From Fibrobacter sp. (GTDB lineage: Bacteria; Fibrobacterota; Fibrobacteria; Fibrobacterales; Fibrobacteraceae), in contig JAFWRL010000006.1 in the NCBI GenBank assembly GCA_017520105.1, positions 1 through 20,336 on the forward strand: 20,336 nucleotides of DNA, in the 5' to 3' direction. Below the pieces are notes generated by a model. The model saw only the letters and a program-made list of their open reading frames with translations, was not told the origin of the DNA and ran no database searches. Position numbers and translations under genes: made by a program. Shown here piece after piece: positions 13,903 to 20,336 of this stretch (position 1 is its first letter; every line of letters begins with the position of its first letter).

Positions 13903-15339
13903 TTAGTTTTTGGATTCTTTCAACTTGGCGAGGAATGTCTTTGTTTCTTTGGTGACGATTCCCGAAAGCAGAATCAGCGCGACCAGGTTGGGGAACGCCA
14001 TGAGTCCGTTGAAGATGTCGGCGCTTGTCCAGACGGCGCTTACCGTGAGATACGGTCCGATGAAGATGGCAAAAATATAAAGCCAGCGGTAAACGAGAAT
14101 TGCCTTTGCGTTCTTGCCGCCCATCAGGTATTGCAGGCATTTTTCGGAGTAGTAGGCCCAACCGAGAATGGTCGTGAAAGCGAAGAATACGAGTGCTGTC
14201 GCAAGAAAGTATGGCGCAACCACAGCTCCGCCGGGGATGATTGCGAGTCCGCGGGAGAACGCTTCCATCGTGATATTCACGCCTTCGAGCCCGAGCTTCG
14301 GATCCCATGCTCCCGAGACGACAATGGCAAGACCGGTCATTGTACAAATGATAATCGTGTCGAAGAATGTACCCGTCATGCAGACGAGGCCTTGGCGAAC
14401 GGGTTCCTTTGTCTTGGCGGCGGCTGCGGCAATGGGAGCGGAGCCTAAACCAGCTTCGTTGCTGAAGATTCCGCGGGCGATACCTTTTTGCATGGCGATA
14501 AAGATGGAACCGACTGCACCGCCGGTGACTGCGGACGGGTTGAACGCTGCGCGGGCAATTGTTTCGATGGCGCTGGTGACATGCGAAAAGTTGAGGAGCA
14601 AAAGCAGCATGCAGGTGAGAACATAGACTATAGCCATGATGGGAACGATGTATGTCGAAACCTTCGCAATGCGCTTTAGGCCGCCAATGATGACTGTTGC
14701 TGCGAATGCGGTAACGAGGAAACCTGCGATGGCGGTGGTGACGCTTATGGAGTTCCCGCCAATGTTGACAAATTCAGTAGCGTTGGGGGTGAGGCGGGCC
14801 ATGGCGCTGGTGATGCCGTTGACCTGCGTGATTGTGCCGATGCCAAAGAGGCCTGCGCCAATGCCAAAAACGGCAAACAAGACGGCAAGCCATTTCATGT
14901 TCCAACCGTAACGTTCCTTGATTCCCGTTTCGATGTAGTAGAACGGACCGCCTAGAACTTTGCCGTCTTTGCCAGTCTTGCGGTATTTGACAGCGAGGAG
15001 GCCTTCGGCGTATTTGGTCGCCATGCCGAGAAAAGCGGCGACTTCCATCCAGAAGAGGGCGCCTGGGCCGCCTGTGCCAATGGCGGTTGCGACGCCGACG
15101 ATGTTGCCCGTACCGATGGTGGCTGCAAGTGCCGTGCAGAGAGCGCCGAAACTTGAAACTTCGCCGGCGCCGTCTTTTTCGCTATGTACCATGAAGCGGA
15201 GCGCGTTGTGCAAGTTCATGACTTGCAGACAACCGAGGCGAATCGTTAGGAGGATTCCTACGAAAAGGATGATGACTATGAGGGGGACTCCCCAGACGTA
15301 TCCATCGATGGAATCGAGGATGGAATTGAGTGTTTCCAT
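13903..15339 (-). CDS. Alanine/glycine:cation symporter (AGCS family)
   Basis: AGCS proteins import alanine or glycine with Na+ or H+ across the inner membrane. The 478-residue product has the usual length and about eleven hydrophobic segments. Family signatures are visible: ATIGTGNIVGVATAIGTGGP (73-92), FWMEVAAFLGMATKYAEG, GGPFYYIE, and GIFSNEAGLGSAPIAAAAA (290-308). The initiator ATG is preceded by AGGA on the minus strand. A TATCTTTT element (plus-strand 15382-15389) is a possible -7 box. It is divergent from gltX and converges on the lipoprotein terminator, so it is a single-gene unit. Alanine or glycine as substrate is inferred from the family. Confidence 0.93.
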   Translation of the reverse strand: METLNSILDSIDGYVWGVPLIVIILFVGILLTIRLGCLQVMNLHNALRFMVHSEKDGAGEVSSFGALCTALAATIGTGNIVGVATAIGTGGPGALFWMEVAAFLGMATKYAEGLLAVKYRKTGKDGKVLGGPFYYIETGIKERYGWNMKWLAVLFAVFGIGAGLFGIGTITQVNGITSAMARLTPNATEFVNIGGNSISVTTAIAGFLVTAFAATVIIGGLKRIAKVSTYIVPIMAIVYVLTCMLLLLLNFSHVTSAIETIARAAFNPSAVTGGAVGSIFIAMQKGIARGIFSNEAGLGSAPIAAAAAKTKEPVRQGLVCMTGTFFDTIIICTMTGLAIVVSGAWDPKLGLEGVNITMEAFSRGLAIIPGGAVVAPYFLATALVFFAFTTILGWAYYSEKCLQYLMGGKNAKAILVYRWLYIFAIFIGPYLTVSAVWTSADIFNGLMAFPNLVALILLSGIVTKETKTFLAKLKESKN

Positions 15340-15410
15340 AGAATATCCTGTGATGAGGATGGTTGTTTTAGTTGACGGCGGAAAAGATAGAAATATCTCT
15401 TATATGTAAG

Positions 15411-15440
15411 TTTGTCCACCGATGTTCTTTTCTATATTTA
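15411..15440 (+). promoter_or_regulatory. Promoter of gltX (TTTG-N18-TATATTTA)
   Basis: TTTG at 15411-15414 and TATATTTA at 15433-15440 are 18 bases apart, matching the Bacteroidota-type arrangement. It lies in the 146-base divergent region and leaves a leader of about 40 bases containing GAGGA (15470-15474). Confidence 0.5.
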
Positions 15441-15485
15441 CTGACGGAAATTGACTAAAATTTTTAAGCGAGGATAATACACATC

Positions 15486-16961
15486 ATGTGCGAAAATTGC
15501 AATTCTACTAAGTCCCCGGTGCGTGTCCGTTTTGCACCGAGCCCCACAGGCTATTTGCACGTTGGCGGAGCACGTACCGCTATCTACAACTATTTCTTTG
15601 CGAAACACATGGGCGGTACGTTCTACCTGCGTATCGAGGACACCGATCGCAAGCGCTATAACGAAACAGCATTGCACGATTTGATGCGTGACCTCAAGTG
15701 GCTGGGCCTGCAGTGGGATGAGGGCCCGGGTTGCGAAGGCGACTGCGGTCCGTACTTCCAGAGCGAACGCCTGGACATTTACCACCGCGAAATCAAGAAG
15801 CTCTTGGATGCGGGCTGCGCCTACTACTGCTTCTGCACCGAAGAGCGCCTGCAGGAAGTCCGCGCTGAACAGGAAAAGAGCCACGTGCCGGTCACGGGTT
15901 ACGACCGCCACTGCCGCAACATTAGCCGCGAAGAAGCCGAAGCCCGCATCGCTGCCGGCGAAAAGGCCGTGATTCGCTTCAAGGTGCCCGAAACCGGCGT
16001 CACCGAATTCGACGACATGATCCGCGGCCACATCAGCTACCAGAACGAACTTTTGGACGACCTCGTGCTTATCAAGCGCGACGGTTACCCGACTTACCAC
16101 TTTGCCAGCGTCGTGGATGATCACCTGATGGGTACCACTCACGTGCTCCGCGGCGATGAATGGATCAGCTCTACGCCGAAGCACGAACTGCTGTACAAGG
16201 CTTTCGGCTGGCAGCCGCCCGTATGGTGCCACCTGCCGGTGATTCTCGACAAGAATGGCGGTAAGCTCAGTAAGCGCAAGGGTGCCGCCTCTGTGGGCGA
16301 CTTCCGCGACCTCGGATACCTGCCCGAAACGCTCGTGAATTATCTCGCACTCCTCGGCTGGAACCCGGGTGACGACCGCGAAGTCATGACCATCAAGGAA
16401 ATGGTGGATTGTTTCACGCTTGAACGCATCAATCCGAAGTCCGCCAGCTTCGACGAAAAGAAGTTGCAGTGGATGAACGGCCAGCACATCCACATGTGCG
16501 ACGATGCTTTCCTCAAGGGAATCATGAAGGAAGGCCTCGCCGCGAAGGGTATCGACCTCTCGAAGGAACCGGAAGCTCGCCTCGACGAAATCGTGAAGCA
16601 GTTGAAGCCCCGCGCCCACTTTGTGCAGGACCTGGCCGACATGGCTGTTTATTTCTTCGTGGCTCCGACGACCTACGATGAAAAGGGCGCGAAGAAGCAC
16701 TTTGGCGAAGGCTCCAAGGAAGTGGCGACGCTCGTGCGTGACATGCTCGCTTCCATCGAAGATTTCAAGACGCCTGTCATCGAGAAGGGATTCTACGACC
16801 TCGCCGAACGTTGCGGTCACAAGGTCGGTGAACTCGTGGGTGCGCCGCGTCTCGCAGTTTCTGGCGTTACTGCAGGCCCAGGCCTTTGGGAAATGTTCGA
16901 AATCATCGGCAAGGACGAAGTGCTCCGCCGCATCGACGTGGCAATGCCGCTGATGAAATAG
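15486..16961 (+). CDS. gltX: Glutamate--tRNA ligase
   Basis: The class I synthetase charges tRNA-Glu (and, in organisms with GatCAB, tRNA-Gln) with glutamate. The 491-residue product has the normal length. The HIGH-type motif lies in FAPSPTGYLHVGGARTAIYN (16-35) and the KMSKS equivalent is KLSKR (260-264). A zinc site resembling E. coli GltX is present: YCFC (Cys115, Cys117) with Tyr139 and Cys143. The N-terminus carries an extra CENC. GAGGA lies 11 bases before the ATG. Codon use is strongly C-biased, as in rpsA. No strong terminator follows; a repeat region separates it from the next gene. Only one gltX is seen, so discrimination for tRNA-Gln cannot be judged. Confidence 0.96.
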   Translation: MCENCNSTKSPVRVRFAPSPTGYLHVGGARTAIYNYFFAKHMGGTFYLRIEDTDRKRYNETALHDLMRDLKWLGLQWDEGPGCEGDCGPYFQSERLDIYHREIKKLLDAGCAYYCFCTEERLQEVRAEQEKSHVPVTGYDRHCRNISREEAEARIAAGEKAVIRFKVPETGVTEFDDMIRGHISYQNELLDDLVLIKRDGYPTYHFASVVDDHLMGTTHVLRGDEWISSTPKHELLYKAFGWQPPVWCHLPVILDKNGGKLSKRKGAASVGDFRDLGYLPETLVNYLALLGWNPGDDREVMTIKEMVDCFTLERINPKSASFDEKKLQWMNGQHIHMCDDAFLKGIMKEGLAAKGIDLSKEPEARLDEIVKQLKPRAHFVQDLADMAVYFFVAPTTYDEKGAKKHFGEGSKEVATLVRDMLASIEDFKTPVIEKGFYDLAERCGHKVGELVGAPRLAVSGVTAGPGLWEMFEIIGKDEVLRRIDVAMPLMK

Positions 16962-17084
16962 CTTTGAGCTATGGGGGCGCTCGTAAACTCGCTTTGAGGT
17001 CGTTGCACTTTGAGGAGGCTGATTCTTGAAATTGGCAACCTCATACCTCAAAGGGGCGAAGCCCTGTGCTCATACCTCATACCT
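16958..17084 (+). repeat. Composite intergenic repeat: hairpins and CTCATAC heptamers
   Basis: ATAGCT/AGCTAT (16958-16972) forms a hairpin over the gltX stop. CTTTGAG occurs at 16962, 16992 and 17008, and CTTTGAGG (17008-17015) is inverted as CCTCAAAG (17046-17053). Heptamers CTCATAC (17040-17046) and CTCAAAG (17047-17053) flank the hairpin GGGC-GAA-GCCC (17054-17064); CTCATAC follows twice more (17069-17082). The array ends six bases before the next ATG. Confidence 0.65.
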
Positions 17085-17089
17085 AAAAA

Positions 17090-18340
17090 ATGCGTCAATA
17101 TTTTCCGTATCGTTTATACTCTCGACAGCTGTTCTGCAGGCATTGCGGGCAGGCTGTGCTCCATGACGTGTGCGCCATGGAAGAGTTTTCGACGTATGGG
17201 GGAATGGAACGCGGAATTCCGTTGCTCTGCGTTTGTACGCAATGCGCTACGTTCCATGTCGCGTTTTCGCAGGAGTTTGCATTTTGCTGCAAGGACAAGG
17301 AAAATGCAGAGTATGCCAAAGTTTATGGGCATAACCGTATTTTCCCGGGGGATTGGATTTATTTTGACGGTGCAACTAGGCCGAGTGTCGTAAAAAGTTT
17401 TTTCCAGTCTGGAGATCGCGAAGTCGTTGTCTATAAGCAGAACGGCTTTTCAGAAGAAAAGTATGAAGGACCTAGAATTACTATAGAACATGAAGTGTCG
17501 CCTGAAGGGTACAGGCTTTTACCTGCGCAATGTGTACATACGTTGCTAGGGGACCATGTCTATCATGTACTTCGCAAGCAGTTTGGAATTGCCGTTGGTG
17601 TGGTTAAAGACGATACTAAGGATAAACTCGTTGTAAAGATGGATGATGGAATGCTCATTTTTATGAGCTATCCCCGCTATGCCGAAAACCCGCCCAATGA
17701 CGAGGTGATTTCTGTTGTTCGAAAACGTCTAGAAAGCTTGTCCAATGGACTTAGCGAAGATATTTCGGTTGAGGCTGGGCAGGGAATTGTCTATTTGCGC
17801 GGGTTCGTGAGCAGTCTTGCGATAAAACGAGCCGTGCAGTCGTGCGTCAACGATATTGCGGGCTTGCGCGGGTGCGTGAATTTGGTGAGGGTGAGAAAAA
17901 ACTCCAAGTTCTCCGATCGAGAATTAGAACGAAAAGTTTGGGATGTTCTCGATGATTCTTCGAATCCTATTTTCAAGTATGGTGTAGAAGTTAAATCTGG
18001 AGCGGCTAAAGTTTCGTTCTTTTACGAAGATGAAATTTACCCGACCGAACTGAAATCTCGCATTGAAAATATCCCAGGAATTATTTCGTTGAATTTAATT
18101 GGGACCGCTATTCTAAAAGAAAATATTGGAAAGCGAGATCTTTGCCGCAAAATTATGGAAAGAATGGCGTCACTACGGATACTGAGTAATTCATTTGTTC
18201 GTGTTACCTGTGTAGGTGACCGGCTTTTAGTGGAAGGCCGAGTGAATAATGTTTTGCAAAGAGAGTTCGCGCTTCTAGCTGTGGCAGGGCTTTCCCGGTC
18301 TGTGGCGGTCGGAAATCGCCTTAGAATATTTAAATCTTAA
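17090..18340 (+). CDS. Zinc-ribbon protein with three BON-like domains
   Basis: The 416-residue product has no signal peptide or membrane segment. An N-terminal zinc-ribbon-like pattern is seen: FCRHCG (Cys16, Cys19) and CVCTQC (Cys49, Cys52). A middle part (about 80-195) contains PGDWIYFDG and SVVKSFF, resembling a small beta-barrel. The C-terminal half holds three BON-like repeats: 204-268 (SVEAGQGIVYLRGFVSS), 275-342 (weaker) and 348-413 (VTCVGDRLLVEGRVNN). BON domains usually occur in periplasmic or membrane-binding proteins, so the cytoplasmic form with a zinc ribbon is odd. No Shine-Dalgarno precedes ATG 17090; heptamer repeats lie immediately upstream. The WYL regulator gene starts 15 bases after its stop. 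I know no named family with this architecture; function unknown. Confidence 0.75.
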   Translation: MRQYFPYRLYSRQLFCRHCGQAVLHDVCAMEEFSTYGGMERGIPLLCVCTQCATFHVAFSQEFAFCCKDKENAEYAKVYGHNRIFPGDWIYFDGATRPSVVKSFFQSGDREVVVYKQNGFSEEKYEGPRITIEHEVSPEGYRLLPAQCVHTLLGDHVYHVLRKQFGIAVGVVKDDTKDKLVVKMDDGMLIFMSYPRYAENPPNDEVISVVRKRLESLSNGLSEDISVEAGQGIVYLRGFVSSLAIKRAVQSCVNDIAGLRGCVNLVRVRKNSKFSDRELERKVWDVLDDSSNPIFKYGVEVKSGAAKVSFFYEDEIYPTELKSRIENIPGIISLNLIGTAILKENIGKRDLCRKIMERMASLRILSNSFVRVTCVGDRLLVEGRVNNVLQREFALLAVAGLSRSVAVGNRLRIFKS

Positions 18341-18355
18341 AAAGAGAGGGGCAAA

Positions 18356-19339
18356 ATGGCTACTGGATACGAAAAAATCAATAAAATCAAGAACAAACTT
18401 CGTGTGCCGATGACTGTCACGATGCTTGCAGATGCTATGGGGTGTGGCCCCAGAACGATTTTCCGCCATTTGGATGCGTTGCAGCAAGAAAACTGCGGAC
18501 TCCATAAATTCAAGAAAAATGGCGAAACGTTTTATGTTATTCAAACTGAACAGAAGGTGGATTTCAATCAGAAAATCGTAAAGCAACTCGAAAAGCTGAA
18601 GAAGACGATGAATGATACGACACCTTTGGATTTGAAGAACAGAAAGCTTATTGATAGCGTCATTACGTCAATGCAGACGACCGATCCCGATAATTTTAAG
18701 GCCGAAGCGATTACGCTTGACCCGAATTATATTATGGATTACGGCCCGTTCTGTGATCATAAGGCTCAAGATGCGACTGTGTCGAGACTCTTAAAAGCCA
18801 TCCGTGAAGGTTTTAAAGTCAGAATCACGTACAAGAGTACAAATGAAGGCTCGGAAAAAGAGACGAAAGAAGTGAGTCCGGTAAAGCTCATTATGCGTGT
18901 AGATACGCTTTACTTGATTGCTGCCGATGATTCTTATCCTGAAACCCACATTTTCAAGAATTATCTTGTCGAAAATATTGTGAGCATGGCACAGACGAAT
19001 GTCTCGTCCATTGCGCTGCGTGAACCGTTTAAAGCCGAAGAGCATTACAAGTATGCTTTTGGAAAGTACGTCTCTACGGAAAATCCGCAGGTGGTATCGC
19101 TCCTCATCAAGTCGGGTTGGCTCAAGACGCAGTTCCTCAAGTCTCGTTTTTCTCCGGTTGCAGACATCACTGAGGACAGGGAAAAGAACATGATTGTCAA
19201 TCTGAAGCTCCGCTTGACTCCGGATTTTAAGACTTGGCTGTTCGGCGTTCTCTCGGATGTGAAAATCCTGAAACCGGAATCGTTGAAAGCGGAAATGATT
19301 GAAAAATTGAAATTGACTTTGAAAGAGATGAAGGCTTAG
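18356..19339 (+). CDS. WYL-domain transcriptional regulator (HTH + WYL + WCX)
   Basis: The 327-residue product has the standard layout of the DeoR-like/WYL family: an N-terminal winged helix (about 4-60, TVTMLADAMGCGPRTIFRHL with recognition helix RTIFRHLDAL), a helical linker, a WYL domain (about 137-212) and a C-terminal WCX-like region (about 245-325). The WYL core reads VDTLYLIAADD, with Leu where the first Trp usually stands. WYL domains bind nucleic-acid or nucleotide ligands and control processes from DNA damage to phage defence. GAGAGGGG provides a strong ribosome-binding site. It sits in a tight operon between the BON protein and queA (2-base gap). Target genes cannot be inferred. 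Confidence 0.88.
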   Translation: MATGYEKINKIKNKLRVPMTVTMLADAMGCGPRTIFRHLDALQQENCGLHKFKKNGETFYVIQTEQKVDFNQKIVKQLEKLKKTMNDTTPLDLKNRKLIDSVITSMQTTDPDNFKAEAITLDPNYIMDYGPFCDHKAQDATVSRLLKAIREGFKVRITYKSTNEGSEKETKEVSPVKLIMRVDTLYLIAADDSYPETHIFKNYLVENIVSMAQTNVSSIALREPFKAEEHYKYAFGKYVSTENPQVVSLLIKSGWLKTQFLKSRFSPVADITEDREKNMIVNLKLRLTPDFKTWLFGVLSDVKILKPESLKAEMIEKLKLTLKEMKA

Positions 19340-19341
19340 TA

Positions 19342-20336
19342 ATGGAATGCCGTCTTTCTGATTACAACTTTGAATTCCCGAAAGAACTGATTGCAAGCCG
19401 CACGGCAGGCAAGGGCAAGACGAATATTCTCTATTGCCCGAAAGATGGTGGTGAACGCCGCATCATGAAGGCTCCAGAAATTGTCGATTTATTCCGTCCG
19501 GGGGATTGCCTCGTGGTGAACAATACGAAGGTGATTCCGGCGCGTCTCTATGGTGAAACGTTGTTTGGCGGTCAAGTCGAAGTGCTACTGGTGCAGGCGT
19601 TGAACCCGTCCGAGGCGGGGGAGGCCCGATTTGAAGCGAAAGTGCATCCGGGAAAGGCGTTCCAGGTGGGGCGCGAACTCAAACTTGCCGGAGTGCGCAC
19701 GTTCGTGGAAGAAGTTCACGAAGAAGATGGCAACCGCGTTTTGCGCTTTGAAAAGACTCCTGCCGAAATGGAAGAAGTCATGAACAAGGAAGGGCATGTT
19801 CCGCTGCCGCCTTACATCGAACGCCCCGATGACGAAGACGATAAAAAGGCGTACCAGACTATTTTTGCAAAGTACGCCGGAGCCGTTGCCGCTCCGACCG
19901 CGAGCCTCCATTTTAGCGAACAAATGCTCGAAGACTTGAAGGCGAAGGGTGTCTATGTCGCTGAAGTCACGCTCCATGTAGGGCCGGGCACTTTCCAGAA
20001 TATTTCCGTTGAAGATTTTTCGCAGCACAAGATGCATGGCGAACATTACGAACTCACCAAGGAAAACGCCGACATCATCAACAAGGCCAAACGCGATGGC
20101 GGGCGCATTGTGACTGTGGGTACTACAAGCACGCGCGTTGTCGAGACGATTGCCGATGCGAACGGGTTCCTGAAACCGCAAAAGGGCGTGACCTATGCGT
20201 TCTTCTATCCGGGATACAAGTACAAACTCGTCGATGGGCTTTTGACTAATTTCCACTGGCCAAAGAGTTCGCTGATTCTCTTGGTATCTGCGTTCTATGG
20301 TCGCGAAAATACGCTTGATGCATACAAAATGGCCGT
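19342..20336 (+). CDS. queA: S-adenosylmethionine:tRNA ribosyltransferase-isomerase (3' end outside window)
   Basis: QueA transfers the ribosyl group of S-adenosylmethionine to preQ1 in tRNA anticodons and isomerises it to epoxyqueuosine, the penultimate step of queuosine synthesis. The visible 331 residues cover nearly the whole protein (families are about 340-360). Family motifs are CLVVNNTKVIPARLYG (56-71), GHVPLPPYIERPDD (151-164), AAPTASLHFS (183-192), LHVGPGTFQ (211-219), VGTTSTRVVE (259-268) and LTNFHWPKSSLI (301-312). The gene starts two bases after the WYL stop, so the genes are probably translationally coupled. The frame is still open at the right edge; nothing indicates damage. Confidence 0.95.
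   Translation, partial: MECRLSDYNFEFPKELIASRTAGKGKTNILYCPKDGGERRIMKAPEIVDLFRPGDCLVVNNTKVIPARLYGETLFGGQVEVLLVQALNPSEAGEARFEAKVHPGKAFQVGRELKLAGVRTFVEEVHEEDGNRVLRFEKTPAEMEEVMNKEGHVPLPPYIERPDDEDDKKAYQTIFAKYAGAVAAPTASLHFSEQMLEDLKAKGVYVAEVTLHVGPGTFQNISVEDFSQHKMHGEHYELTKENADIINKAKRDGGRIVTVGTTSTRVVETIADANGFLKPQKGVTYAFFYPGYKYKLVDGLLTNFHWPKSSLILLVSAFYGRENTLDAYKMA

Noticed and set aside
15438..17051. 537-codon open frame antisense to gltX
   Set aside because: Same codon-bias effect; the sense strand encodes a complete GltX with all motifs.
16962..17084. Repeated CTTTGAG/CTCATAC units considered as a CRISPR array
   Set aside because: Units are seven bases, unevenly spaced or directly tandem, with no 25-40 base repeats, no spacers and no cas genes.

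Overview
The window looks like chromosomal DNA of a Fibrobacter-type bacterium (FCB group). Three Cys-lipoprotein candidates carry poly-serine linkers and start with short signal peptides ending in W-A-C. The housekeeping proteins are Gram-negative in type: six-domain ribosomal protein S1, MlaE/MlaF and QueA. Several promoter-like sites resemble the Bacteroidota pattern TTTG-N18/20-TAnnTTT. The genus call is inference from style; no rRNA is present. No tRNA, rRNA, CRISPR array, transposase or phage gene was seen, and no stretch over 300 bases lacks a gene.

Layout. 3-215: C-terminal end of an unrecognised gene. 356-2838: cmk then rpsA, a classic neighbourhood. 2970-4013: an AT-richer membrane acyltransferase. 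4206-6656: coaBC followed by a degenerate uracil-DNA-glycosylase-like protein. 6804-11049: a tightly packed run of dnaB, mlaE, mlaF and a poly-Ser lipoprotein (gaps 9-12 bases). 11209-13822: two tandem paralogous lipoproteins, each with its own promoter and terminator. 13903-15339 (minus strand): an alanine/glycine:Na+ symporter, divergent from gltX (15486-16961). 17090-20336: a zinc-ribbon plus triple-BON protein, a WYL-domain regulator and a 3'-truncated queA, spaced 15 and 2 bases apart.

The core genes cover pyrimidine nucleotide supply (cmk), translation (rpsA, gltX, queA), coenzyme A synthesis (coaBC), replication (dnaB) and outer-membrane lipid trafficking (mlaEF).

The most unusual material lies in repeats and odd proteins. 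(1) The linker between the two CoaBC domains is about 100 residues longer than usual, and its DNA is made of REP-like palindromes read in frame. (2) Three intergenic regions directly upstream of genes hold degenerate 7-base tandem arrays, two of them joined to short GC hairpins. (3) The UDG-like protein keeps the fold outline but lacks the catalytic and Fe-S motifs. (4) The zinc-ribbon/triple-BON protein appears to be cytoplasmic. (5) mlaEF has no adjacent mlaD and sits between dnaB and a lipoprotein. None of these is proven to be a new system; each is listed with a decisive check.
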